Shown one piece after another: positions 55,673 through 64,000 of a stretch of DNA of 64,000 bases. The notes below the pieces were generated by a model. That model worked only from the letters and a program-made list of their open reading frames with translations. It had not been told where the DNA came from and ran no database searches. Position 1 is the stretch's first letter. Every line of letters starts with the position of its first letter. A program made the translations under genes and the position numbers. The DNA is from Photobacterium sp. GJ3 (lineage in GTDB: Bacteria; Pseudomonadota; Gammaproteobacteria; Enterobacterales; Vibrionaceae), in NCBI RefSeq assembly GCF_018199995.1, contig NZ_CP073579.1:372001-436000 (forward strand), read 5' to 3'.

Positions 55673-57025
55673 TTATCGAAAACAACGCTCCGCCCAGCGG
55701 GTCAGGCCGGATGTCACTGAGCCAAAATAGTCACCCGCAACAATCGGAACACCCGGCAGACGTGATTCGATCAGTTGCCGCAAAATTGGGGAGCGAGCAC
55801 TGCCACCTGTCATGTAGATCACATCTGGCTGGCATTCTGCCTGAACCAGCGCTTCGTTGATCAACTGACTAATCTTTTCGGCATTACTTTTGACGGCGTC
55901 TGCGAGCTCTTTATCAGTGCAGTGTAACGCCAGATGTTCTTGTCCAATTTTTAGCTGGCTGCTGGCAACATGCTGTTCAGACAGTGCAATTTTCATCATT
56001 TCTGCTTCACGGACTAACTGATGCCCCAGTGTGTGCTGATAAACCTGCACCAATCGCTGAATGATTTCAGGCTCCGCAGAATCTCTGACCAGTTGTTTCA
56101 GCGTTGCAAAATTATTGCTGGCATAGAAGTCACTCTGCGCAGCAACGTTGTTAATGGCAACGGGATTCCAGAACTGGCTGAGTGGTGCTGCGAGTCCGCG
56201 CTGGTTACGTGTGTGCTTTCCAAACAACGGCATGATACGTTCGAAGGCGAGGGCGATATCCAGATCATTCCCGCCGACTCGGCTACCGCTGTGTGCAATC
56301 AGACCGGCGGTCCGATCGGTTTGATTCAGCCAGCTCGGACCCATTTGCAACACAGAACAGTCTGTCGTACCACCACCGATATCCACAACAAGTACTGTTT
56401 TGTCTTCCTTCAGCCGACTTTCATACTCAAGCCCGGCAGCCACGGGTTCAAACTGGAATTCAACCGATTGAAAACCAACCCGTGTCGCGGCACGACGCAG
56501 AATGGCTTCCGCCTGCTCATTGGCTTTTTCGCCGCTGGTTCCCTGAAAGTTGATGGGGCGGCCGATGACAGCCTGAGTGATTGTGTCTTCACAAATCGCC
56601 TCACAGCGGCGTTTGATGTTCGCCATCATGGCACAAACTAAATCTTCAAAAAGACTCAGTTGCATCTCATGCAAACCGGCCGCTCCCAGGAATGATTTGG
56701 GGGATTTGACGTAATAAACTTCATCGGGTTCAGCCAGATAGCTGTCCAGCGCTTGCTGCCCAAACTGCAAGGCTTGCGCATCGACAACAATGTCTTCTTC
56801 CCGGTTCGCAATAATGGATCGGCGAAGGAGAATCTCTCCGGCTTTATCTGCGGGTTTGATATCGTAATGTTTGAATAATGCTTCGCTGACGGCTTCCCGG
56901 GTGGGTGCGGCCAGTGTGGAAGGGATATAGAATTGATCGCCTTCTAAAGGGAGCAGCCTGGGCTGACCATTCTCCATGATTGCCACTGCGCAATTGGCTG
57001 TGCCATAGTCGAAACCGATATACAT
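55673..57025 (-). CDS. yegD: Hsp70-family ATPase YegD
   Basis: 450 aa, Hsp70 nucleotide-binding fold without a normal substrate-binding C-terminus. Phosphate-1 motif FDYGTANCAVA, phosphate-2 VVDIGGGTTDCSV, and adenosine motif MTGGSARSPIL. Agrees in length and layout with E. coli YegD, an Hsp70-like protein of uncertain role. No DnaJ or GrpE neighbour. The ribosome site is GGAGGG. Confidence 0.92.
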   Translation of the reverse strand: MYIGFDYGTANCAVAIMENGQPRLLPLEGDQFYIPSTLAAPTREAVSEALFKHYDIKPADKAGEILLRRSIIANREEDIVVDAQALQFGQQALDSYLAEPDEVYYVKSPKSFLGAAGLHEMQLSLFEDLVCAMMANIKRRCEAICEDTITQAVIGRPINFQGTSGEKANEQAEAILRRAATRVGFQSVEFQFEPVAAGLEYESRLKEDKTVLVVDIGGGTTDCSVLQMGPSWLNQTDRTAGLIAHSGSRVGGNDLDIALAFERIMPLFGKHTRNQRGLAAPLSQFWNPVAINNVAAQSDFYASNNFATLKQLVRDSAEPEIIQRLVQVYQHTLGHQLVREAEMMKIALSEQHVASSQLKIGQEHLALHCTDKELADAVKSNAEKISQLINEALVQAECQPDVIYMTGGSARSPILRQLIESRLPGVPIVAGDYFGSVTSGLTRWAERCFR

Positions 57026-57112
57026 ACTCCCTCCTGTTCAATGAAAAGCCGCACAGTGTACGTCAATTCGTTGTGAAGCAAAAGGGAGATAGGATCAGGT
57101 GAAATGGTTGGA

Positions 57113-57598
57113 TTAACGGTAAAGTTTCTTAAAGAATTTAGATGTCAGCGTGTAGTCATATCGCAATTGAACCAGCGAGTAAATCAGCGTTGAGCCAGCC
57201 ACCGTCCCCCATGGATAGAAGAAAAAGAGTATGGCGCCAAACAGCATCGTGGCGTTCTCTGCCCAGCGATGACGAATCAGTAAGGTGTATCCAGCGGTGA
57301 GATGCAGGACAATCATCACAACGGCCAGCAACACCATATAGAGGTTATTGGTCTCAACATTCATAACGCCGTCAATCGCCGCCTGAAAGCCGCAGACAAT
57401 CCCCCAAATCAACCAGATCACGGCATATAAAGTATGAAAACCAATGGCCAGCCGGAACTTCAGTGAATATTTTGACTGCAAACCGTCCTGTGATTGGGCC
57501 TGATCGCCTTCCGTGCATTTTTTACACATTTCAGCAGGCGTGCCGTCTGGTTTGTCGAGTGTTCTGACACCACATTTCACACAGTTCATGTTTGACAC
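57113..57598 (-). CDS. Zinc-ribbon membrane protein of unknown function
   Basis: 161 aa. An N-terminal zinc-ribbon with CVKC and CKKC (residues 6-9, 25-28) is followed by three TMs (about 50-75, 82-107, 112-143). Starts ATG 57598 or 57589. No recognised family. Confidence 0.75.
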   Translation of the reverse strand: MSNMNCVKCGVRTLDKPDGTPAEMCKKCTEGDQAQSQDGLQSKYSLKFRLAIGFHTLYAVIWLIWGIVCGFQAAIDGVMNVETNNLYMVLLAVVMIVLHLTAGYTLLIRHRWAENATMLFGAILFFFYPWGTVAGSTLIYSLVQLRYDYTLTSKFFKKLYR

Positions 57599-57978
57599 AC
57601 CACAGTTAAGTTTTCCCTAAAATTCAGCAAAATAAATATTCAGTCAGGTTTACAAAAATTGAAAATTCCCATCACTATGATTCCATATTCTATTCTGATG
57701 TTTAACATCCCACCTTCGATTTTTTGCTCTGTAAGCGGTTGCAATCATGAAAATTGCCGAGGGCTTCTCATTTTGATTCAGCAGGAAATTGGTTTTTTGT
57801 TATCAAAAATAATAAATTAGTTAATTAGTCTTTACTTATTTTATGGTCGAACCAGAGGTCAGACTTGCAAATAGAGGTTATACATTGATCGTGATAAGCA
57901 ATGGTGCGCATGGTTTGGCGCAGGGTAAACTGCATAAAAGTCACTTGTTTTTGCTGTGAAATGACATAGTGCTGGGAA
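57599..57978. other. Intergenic region without a supported gene
   Basis: AT-rich, about 380 bases. A 39-codon plus-strand frame (57843-57962) lacks a ribosome site and is not called. Confidence 0.5.
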
Positions 57979-58008
57979 ATAAAAAGGAGAAACCGAGTAG
58001 TTTCTCCT
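57979..58008 (-). terminator. Rho-independent terminator of the HD-GYP operon
   Basis: AGGAGAAAC / GTTTCTCCT stem with TTTTTATT on the minus strand. Confidence 0.85.
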
Positions 58009-58052
58009 GGTGCTCAATGGTGAGACTCAGTGGACGGACAACAGAAAATTAA

Positions 58053-59033
58053 TCATTCTACCCATTTCTCTTTTTCCTGTAGTAATTCAGGTAAACAATG
58101 AAGAAATGCATCGACGAGTTCCGGGTCGAAGTGCATACCGCTTTGATTTCGGATATAAGTCGTTGCTTCCTCAACGGACCAGGCTCTTTTATAAGGCCGC
58201 TCGCTGGTCAGGGCATCAAAAACATCAGCGATGGCGGTAATGCGGGCTTCGATCGGGATTGCATCACCATTCATGCCATATGGATACCCCGAGCCGTCCC
58301 ATCTCTCATGGTGATAAATGGTGATATTCCGAGCCATTTGCATCAGGTCTGACGGGTCATCGCCAAGAATTTCTGCACCAATTAATGTATGACGCTTCAT
58401 CACGTGCCATTCATCCACGGTGAGTTTTCCATTTTTCTTGAGAATGTTATCCGGGATGCCAATCTTCCCGATATCATGCATCGGTGCGGCATGGAGCAGG
58501 GTTTCCGACCAGCTCTCGCTAAGGCCTGCTGCCCGGGCTATGGTTTGTGCGTAATGACTCATACGAATGACATGGCAGCCCGTTTCATTGTCTTTATATT
58601 CAGCCGCTTTACCAAGCTTCTGAACGACAGATAAACGCGTTGACTTTAATTCATCCATACTGACCAGAGACAAATGATTCTTGACCCGGGCACAGACAAT
58701 CGGCGGGCTGACAGGTTTGGTAATGAAATCCACTGCACCCAGTTCAAAACCCTGTGTTTCATTTTCGGTTTCAGACAGTGCGGTCACAAAAATTACCGGA
58801 ATATGACGAAGGCCTGGCCGGGCTTTCAGTTCCTGAATGACCTCAAATCCAGACAAATCCGGCATCATGACATCCAGCAGAATCATATCTGGTTTTTCAG
58901 ATGCAGCGAGCGCCAGAGCGCGACTGCCGTTTCTGGCAAACAGCAGACGGTAATCTGCAGACAAAATGTTTTTTAGTACCTGAAGGTTTGCCGGTTCATC
59001 ATCGACCAGCAGTAGTGTTTTTCGATTATGCAT
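58053..59033 (-). CDS. Response regulator with HD-GYP phosphodiesterase domain
   Basis: About 326 aa from ATG 59033; GAGG lies 9 bases upstream, and the start overlaps the kinase stop by 8 bases. REC domain with D in MILLDVMMPDLSG and K in ITKPVSPP; then HD-GYP with HDIGKIGIPDNILKK, HHERWDGSGYP (GYP motif) and DVFDALTSERPYK. Such proteins hydrolyse c-di-GMP to GMP. Its partner is the hybrid kinase immediately upstream, translationally coupled. Confidence 0.93.
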   Translation of the reverse strand: MHNRKTLLLVDDEPANLQVLKNILSADYRLLFARNGSRALALAASEKPDMILLDVMMPDLSGFEVIQELKARPGLRHIPVIFVTALSETENETQGFELGAVDFITKPVSPPIVCARVKNHLSLVSMDELKSTRLSVVQKLGKAAEYKDNETGCHVIRMSHYAQTIARAAGLSESWSETLLHAAPMHDIGKIGIPDNILKKNGKLTVDEWHVMKRHTLIGAEILGDDPSDLMQMARNITIYHHERWDGSGYPYGMNGDAIPIEARITAIADVFDALTSERPYKRAWSVEEATTYIRNQSGMHFDPELVDAFLHCLPELLQEKEKWVE

Positions 59034-61959
59034 CCTGAGCCTCTGCATGCGTCTTGCTTGCCAGGTATTCACTCAATAATGAAGCGGCCAAATCCAGTTC
59101 GAAATCGCTCATCGCGGTTTCCACATCATCGGCCAGTTCGGCTGGTAACTGAGCCTGGAGGGCCATGAAGGCAGATTCGGGCATTTCTCCTTGTTCCAGC
59201 TGTTGGATCATTTTAAGAATATCGTGGTGGTTGAGTGCTGTGTTCGATGGATTGGCTTCAAAATCGGTCAACATATCCATGGAACTCAGCAAGTTATTCA
59301 TCGCCTGAAAACGTGCTCGATACTGGCTGAACAACGGCACTGTATTTTCTTCTCGTTGCAGGGCTTTTTCGAGCTGTTTCATACACTGGTAGAGCGCTGG
59401 CATGCACAAATTGCCGGCAACACCTTTCACCTTATGAACATGTGACAGGGCTTTGGTTTGGTTGCCACTCAGGATCCGGGCCAGAAAATCAGGATGGTGC
59501 TGGTGCTGGCTGATAAACTTCTGGATTGCGGCGATCTGAGATTGCTCCGAGCCCCAGAGCAGGCGGCCTTTTTTGAAGTCGATGAGGTGATCTGCTTCGT
59601 CTGCGTTATCCTGAGGCGAAATGTGGGTCTGAACAGCAATCCCCATCAAATAAGCAATTTCTGCATTCAGTCCATAAATATCAATCGGTTTGACCGCGAA
59701 TCCGTTCATGCCGGCAGCCATCGCATCGCGCCGGTCTTTTTCAAGCACACTGGCTGTCAATGCAATCACAGGGACTTGCGGCAGCCCTTGTTCTGCTTCG
59801 TATTGTCGGATGGCCTGACAGGCCTGCAAGCCATCCATGATTGGCATCTGAACATCCATCAAAATGATATCGACCGGGTGTTGCTGATAGATGCGCAGGG
59901 CATCCCGGCCATTTCTGGCGGTGAGTAACTGATGGTGATTCCGTTTGAGCAGGCCGCTCATCAGTTCGAGATTCTGCGATACATCATCGGCGACGAGTAT
60001 CTTGAGTGGTGGCAGGAGGATTTCTTCCTGATGATTGTCTTCAACTTTCGCCGGTTCCCCGCGTTGTAAAGGGAGATCGACTTTGAAGGTTGACCCTTGC
60101 GCCAGCTGGCTGTAAACACTGATCTGGCCATGCATGAGCTCTACCAACTGTTTGGCGATGGTGGTTCCCAAGCCAGTGCCACCAAATCTGCGCGACATGG
60201 TCGAGTCTGCCTGTGAAAACGGTGCAAAAATGCTGTTCAGGCGCTCGGGTGGGATCCCAATGCCCGTATCTTCCACCAGAATCGTAATGCCTTTGATTCT
60301 GCCGGGAGAAAGATGCAATTTCACGTACCCTTTTTCCGTAAACTTCACGGCATTACTCAGTAGATTCAGAATAATTTGCTGTACCCGTAATGGATCGCCC
60401 TGATAATACTCACTGAGTTGCGCATCATAGTGCAACTGGAGTTCAATGCCCTTTTTATTGGCCAGCAGGGACTGAGTTGCGATCAGCTGTTCACACATCT
60501 GACGCAGTGAAAAATGCCGGCTTTCAAGCTCTGTTGTGCCACTTTCCAGCTTGGCGGAGTCCAGAACATCATTCAGCAGGTTCAATAATGTTTTTGCAGA
60601 ATTGCGGATAATGCCCAGATGACGTTGCTGTTCAGGGCTCATGTTGCTGTCCAGCATCAGCTCTGAAAACCCGATAATTGAGTTCATCGGGGTGCGTAAT
60701 TCATGGCTCATGTTGGCCAGAAATGTACTTTTCGCCTGAGCTGCAATTTCGGCTTCTTCTTTGGAGCGGCGCAGGGCATCTTCCATGGCTTTTTGCTGGC
60801 TGATGTCGGTGATCACGCCAACAAAGGTACTGATCCCGTTGAGTTTGGATTCACCGATTGACAGTCGGATCGGCTTGATCAGGCCATTTTTGTGCATGGC
60901 CGAGACTTCTCGGCCAATTCCGATAATCCGTGCTTTCCCGGTTTCCAGATAATTCCCCAGATAAGAATCATGGGCACTTCGGTATGGCTCAGGCATCAGA
61001 ATATTGATATTTTTTCCGATGACTTCGTTTTCCTGATAGCCGAGGATACGTTCCGCAGAAGCATTGAAAGATTGAATAATTCCGCGATGTGAGATTTTGA
61101 TAATGCCATCGACCGCAGTATCAATTGTCGCTTTGAGTTCAGACGCCGTCTCTTCACTTCGTTGGAGTAAGGCTCGGTAGCGGGTGAGTGCATTCGCTGC
61201 AGCAATGAACAGGCTCAGTGTCACTGTAACAATAGTGATGGTGCCTGCCAGCAAGTAATGCCGCTGACTTCCAGCGGTGAAACCCGGGTCTGGCAGCCCG
61301 ATAAAACGTGTCGCCTCCATGGCGGTATAGTGCATGCCTGCAATCGCTAATCCCATCACAATACTCGCGAGCAGCTGGACCTGATAACTGGGAATATCCA
61401 GCCGTTTACGAAGCCCGAAACTGATCCACAGCGCCAGTGTGGCCAGCGTTGCTGCCACCAGAATCGACAGTACAAACAAAACGGGCTCATATTTCAGCGA
61501 TGGACCAAGGACCATAGCGGCCATGCCGATGTAATGCATTGAACCGATCCCAAGACCCACGGTAACACCGCAAAGCAGCAACCGTGTTGAACTCACGGTT
61601 TGTTTGGTGAGCAAATGGAGAGTGACCCAGGATGCAAGGAAACTCGGCACGAGTGAAATAAGTGTGGTGTTGATTTGATAGTTGACTGTGGTACAGAGCT
61701 CGAAGGCCAGCATGCCGATGAAATGCATCGACCAGACGCCCACACCCAAAGAGGCTGCGCCCATCAATATATGCAACCGTCGCATCAATGGCGTTGTACT
61801 GAGTTTTGTGGATTCGGCCAGCAAGAGGGCCAGAAACGAGGCGCCAATTGAAATCAATAGCGAAATAATGACCAGTGAGGCGTCGTATTCTCCCGAAACC
61901 AATAAGCTGGGATCTGTGTTGTCGGTGACAAAATAATGAGAAAAAAGATTTGTTGTCAT
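59026..61959 (-). CDS. MHYT-PAS hybrid sensor kinase with REC and Hpt
   Basis: About 977 aa from ATG 61959; in-frame ATGs up to 62103 exist but the N-terminal extension lacks ribosome sites. A 7-TM MHYT domain has motifs SMHFIGM, SMHYIGM and GMHYTAM. A FixL-like PAS follows (RSAHDSYL with H330, IIGIGREV), then HisKA (FLANMSHELRTP), HATPase (GIGIPPERL), REC (LMDVQMPIMDG) and Hpt (HVHKVKGVAGN). It probably signals to the downstream HD-GYP regulator. Confidence 0.92.
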   Translation of the reverse strand: MTTNLFSHYFVTDNTDPSLLVSGEYDASLVIISLLISIGASFLALLLAESTKLSTTPLMRRLHILMGAASLGVGVWSMHFIGMLAFELCTTVNYQINTTLISLVPSFLASWVTLHLLTKQTVSSTRLLLCGVTVGLGIGSMHYIGMAAMVLGPSLKYEPVLFVLSILVAATLATLALWISFGLRKRLDIPSYQVQLLASIVMGLAIAGMHYTAMEATRFIGLPDPGFTAGSQRHYLLAGTITIVTVTLSLFIAAANALTRYRALLQRSEETASELKATIDTAVDGIIKISHRGIIQSFNASAERILGYQENEVIGKNINILMPEPYRSAHDSYLGNYLETGKARIIGIGREVSAMHKNGLIKPIRLSIGESKLNGISTFVGVITDISQQKAMEDALRRSKEEAEIAAQAKSTFLANMSHELRTPMNSIIGFSELMLDSNMSPEQQRHLGIIRNSAKTLLNLLNDVLDSAKLESGTTELESRHFSLRQMCEQLIATQSLLANKKGIELQLHYDAQLSEYYQGDPLRVQQIILNLLSNAVKFTEKGYVKLHLSPGRIKGITILVEDTGIGIPPERLNSIFAPFSQADSTMSRRFGGTGLGTTIAKQLVELMHGQISVYSQLAQGSTFKVDLPLQRGEPAKVEDNHQEEILLPPLKILVADDVSQNLELMSGLLKRNHHQLLTARNGRDALRIYQQHPVDIILMDVQMPIMDGLQACQAIRQYEAEQGLPQVPVIALTASVLEKDRRDAMAAGMNGFAVKPIDIYGLNAEIAYLMGIAVQTHISPQDNADEADHLIDFKKGRLLWGSEQSQIAAIQKFISQHQHHPDFLARILSGNQTKALSHVHKVKGVAGNLCMPALYQCMKQLEKALQREENTVPLFSQYRARFQAMNNLLSSMDMLTDFEANPSNTALNHHDILKMIQQLEQGEMPESAFMALQAQLPAELADDVETAMSDFELDLAASLLSEYLASKTHAEAQDA

Positions 61960-62277
61960 TGTTTTATTCAGGCAAACCTGACATTGAATCGGATGCATAA
62001 AATACAACTGATTTGCAGAGACAGAAGTGCAATCACTTGTATATATTGCCGGGTCAGGAAGTCTTTTATTTATAAGGTGTTTATTTGTATTGGTACGCCA
62101 CATTAGCTTGTGGCGTGAAAAGAGTAAACTGTAGTACTGTTAGTCAGTGCTAATAATCCGTAAAGGGTCAATTATTTCCGATTTTTTTGTTTTATCCCCC
62201 GTTTTTGCATTGACAAATTCGCGCAAGAAAAAAAGCGCCAACCACTTTGCCAGGGCGGGGAAAATTTGTGTGGTGGG
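61960..62277. other. Divergent intergenic region, hybrid kinase / azlC
   Basis: About 320 bases. A 8-bp stem ACGCCACA / TGTGGCGT lies at 62095-62116. No gene seen unless the kinase uses an upstream start. Confidence 0.45.
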
Positions 62278-63054
62278 ATGATGACAGTGAAAGATTCAGA
62301 AGAAGTGGGTGTTTCTGAGAACACGTTAAGCAACGTTGAAAAATGGCGGCTGTTCAGACAGGGATCCTTGGCCGTTTCGCCATTATGTATTGCCGTCATT
62401 CCATGGGGATTACTGGCTGGCTCTTTCGCAATTGAAGCGGGGATGAATGTCATGCAAAGTGTCGCAATGTCGGCCATTGTATTTGCCGGGGCTGCGCAAT
62501 TGGTGGCAACCGGTTTGATCAAAGCCGGTGTCGGAATATTGACGATCCTCCTGACAACTTTTTTCATCACATCGCGTCACTTGTTATACAGCATCACAAT
62601 GCGTCCGACGATCAGCCCTTTACCATTACGCTGGCGTCTCGGGCTGGGGTTTCTGCTCACCGATGAGTTATTTGCACTTTGTGGGAATCAGTCTCCGAAA
62701 CGTTTTCAACCCTGGTACGCGCTGGGTGCCGGACTCTGGTTCTACATCAGTTGGAATCTGGCAACGCTGGCCGGGATATTTGCCGGAAAATTTATTCCGA
62801 ATCTTGATGAGCTCGGTTTGGATTTTGCGATTGCTGCAACTTTCATTGCCATTGTGATTCCAACCATTCAACGCTGGTCTGTTCTGATGACAGTGCTGGT
62901 TGCAGTGCTTGCTTCTGTTGTTGCTGCAGCGATGGAGATTGAGGGTGGGCTGATGATCGCCAGCTTGCTGGCAATGCTCTGCGGTTACAGCATTGAACGA
63001 ATTTTTGGGAACACAACATTCGAGTACCTGAACAAGAAGGAAGAACAGGCATGA
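62278..63054 (+). CDS. azlC: AzlC-family branched-chain amino acid exporter subunit
   Basis: About 258 aa from ATG 62278 (GGTGGG upstream; GTG 62266 in frame). A core FAGAAQLVATGLIKAG and the FFITSRHLLYSITMRP region are typical of AzlC/YgaZ. Works with AzlD as an exporter of branched-chain or related amino acids. Overlaps azlD by 4 bases. Confidence 0.92.
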   Translation: MMTVKDSEEVGVSENTLSNVEKWRLFRQGSLAVSPLCIAVIPWGLLAGSFAIEAGMNVMQSVAMSAIVFAGAAQLVATGLIKAGVGILTILLTTFFITSRHLLYSITMRPTISPLPLRWRLGLGFLLTDELFALCGNQSPKRFQPWYALGAGLWFYISWNLATLAGIFAGKFIPNLDELGLDFAIAATFIAIVIPTIQRWSVLMTVLVAVLASVVAAAMEIEGGLMIASLLAMLCGYSIERIFGNTTFEYLNKKEEQA

Positions 63055-63365
63055 TTTGGTTAACGATTCTTGCGATGGCTTTGATTGTTTTTGCCAGCCG
63101 GTATCTTTTTCTGGCACCGGGCCTGCCCATTCGGCTGAATCATCAGGCGCAACGTTTTTTAAGTTACGCCAGCCCGGCGGTTCTGACCGCGATCTGGGCG
63201 CCGATTGTGTTTGTACCCGAACAAAGCGGGTTAAATTTATCGTGGAGCAACCCCTATCTGATTGGGGCGCTGGTCTCGGCATTGATTGCCTGGAAAACGA
63301 AAAACGTGCTGTTGACCGCGGTGATAGGGATGGCTGTATTTGGTGGTGTATCGATACTGATGTGA
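63051..63365 (+). CDS. azlD: AzlD-family exporter subunit
   Basis: 104 aa with four TMs, starting at ATG 63051 within the azlC stop region (ATGA overlap). Segment ASRYLFLAPGLP and FLSYASPAVLTAIWAPIVF match AzlD/YgaH. Forms the small subunit with AzlC. Confidence 0.9.
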   Translation: MIWLTILAMALIVFASRYLFLAPGLPIRLNHQAQRFLSYASPAVLTAIWAPIVFVPEQSGLNLSWSNPYLIGALVSALIAWKTKNVLLTAVIGMAVFGGVSILM

Positions 63366-63390
63366 GCATGTATGTTGATCGTTGGGGGCA

Positions 63391-63420
63391 AACCAGGTAA
63401 GACAGTCTCTTGCCTGGCTT
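63391..63420. terminator. Bidirectional terminator hairpin
   Basis: CCAGGTAAGA pairs with TCTTGCCTGG (one G-U) between azlD and the convergent secreted protein gene. Confidence 0.65.
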
Positions 63421-63431
63421 GAGGTTGTGAT

Positions 63432-63959
63432 TTACTTCCGGGGGCCGACGGGCACCATAATATGAGCGTAAGGCGTGTCTTTCCACATGACGTAAGGACC
63501 GCCATTGTTCGGATCTGTCGGCAGGGCGTCCAGTAAAGACTTATCCGGCGTGATGATCATCAGATGTGGCCCTTCCACAATCCACTGATTGTCCGGTGTT
63601 TCCTTTTCAGCGTAAGGGTCAATGTTACTGGCACCGCCATCGCCAGCCAGCATGTAGGAGATGCCGATGGATTCGATCTGAACCGGTTTTTTATTCATCC
63701 ATGCATCAGCCCAGAGCATCCAGAGGCCATCCATACACATCGGGGCTGTCCCTTCAAGCTGCGGGGGTGTCGGAAAGCAGGTGTAGGAACCTGAACCTTC
63801 CTGAAGTACATTTTTATCCCAGTCCATAACAGTGACTTTATCCCGCAGGGTGGGAGGTGCAGCACTCAAAGCATCTTGCAGCATGGCGTCTTTGTCGGCC
63901 GACTGGGCAAACCCAGCAACGGTCATTGCGACAATAGCAAGGGGGAATAGGGATTTCAT
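63432..63959 (-). CDS. Secreted protein of unknown function
   Basis: 175 aa, signal peptide with cleavage near GFAQSADK. Repeated NW/DW and proline-rich parts, and two Cys (SYTCFPTPP, APMCMDGLW). AAGGATAACGGT precedes the ATG 63959. No family recognised. Confidence 0.72.
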   Translation of the reverse strand: MKSLFPLAIVAMTVAGFAQSADKDAMLQDALSAAPPTLRDKVTVMDWDKNVLQEGSGSYTCFPTPPQLEGTAPMCMDGLWMLWADAWMNKKPVQIESIGISYMLAGDGGASNIDPYAEKETPDNQWIVEGPHLMIITPDKSLLDALPTDPNNGGPYVMWKDTPYAHIMVPVGPRK

Positions 63960-64000
63960 ACCGTTATCCTTCGTTGAATCACGGCGCTGAGCAGGTATTG

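Noticed and set aside
57843..57962. 39-codon frame starting MVEPEVRLANRG
   Set aside because: No ribosome site and no second line of evidence; AT-rich intergenic DNA often gives such frames.

Overview
The window reads as chromosomal DNA of a marine gammaproteobacterium of the Vibrionaceae (Photobacterium/Grimontia/Vibrio type; genus not resolvable here). This rests on protein similarities recognised by eye, on a Vibrio vulnificus-type adenine riboswitch in front of an add-like gene, on a MITE with ATACCAATC/GATTGGTAT ends, and on a gene set (MurQPR, YqhD/YqhC, YegD, AzlCD, CspA) typical of the group. Most genes are ordinary metabolic, transport, regulatory and envelope genes. No rRNA, tRNA, CRISPR array or prophage was seen.

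Layout. 1-6.2 kb: a left-truncated YdeP-type molybdopterin oxidoreductase, then an OmpR-type two-component system with an orphan sugar-binding protein and a SixA-like phosphatase. 6.2-14 kb: a soluble BdlA-like PAS-PAS chemoreceptor; an RND (MMPL) / LolA-like / outer-membrane-barrel operon with its TetR regulator and four copies of a shared 15-bp palindrome; yqhD with a divergent yqhC-like activator. 16-20.8 kb: murP-murQ with divergent murR and three operator-like dyads; a secreted protein; a FrnE-like DsbA oxidoreductase. 21.2-24.1 kb: three AT-rich paralogous membrane proteins of unknown function, two of them in a fresh 1,035-bp tandem duplication. 24.1-33.6 kb: DoxX, secreted and small proteins, a metallophosphoesterase, DMT and MFS exporters with LysR regulators, a cry-DASH remnant, a cold-shock gene, a MITE and a lipoprotein hydrolase.

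33.6-48 kb: a Fur-box-preceded AraC/ABC/ABC operon resembling YbtA-YbtPQ, a MATE pump with a LysR gene, AhpD-like and AraC genes, MFS with LysR, an acetyltransferase, a riboswitch-controlled adenine deaminase-like gene, a threonine aldolase-like enzyme and an L,D-transpeptidase. 49.3-53.7 kb: about fifteen 200-bp tandem units, each holding two oppositely oriented REP-like palindromes; an IS4-family element sits inside one palindrome. 53.7-64 kb: monooxygenase and VOC proteins around a perfect 16-bp palindrome, YtoQ, YegD, an MHYT-PAS-hybrid kinase coupled to an HD-GYP response regulator, AzlCD, and a secreted protein.

Three genes (28.6, 35.8 and 41.7 kb) carry a frameshift that is repaired by one extra base in a short homopolymer. 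This points to either shared sequencing error or real decay. The least explained parts are the repeat array, the three-gene membrane family, and the RND/LolA-like/barrel operon.
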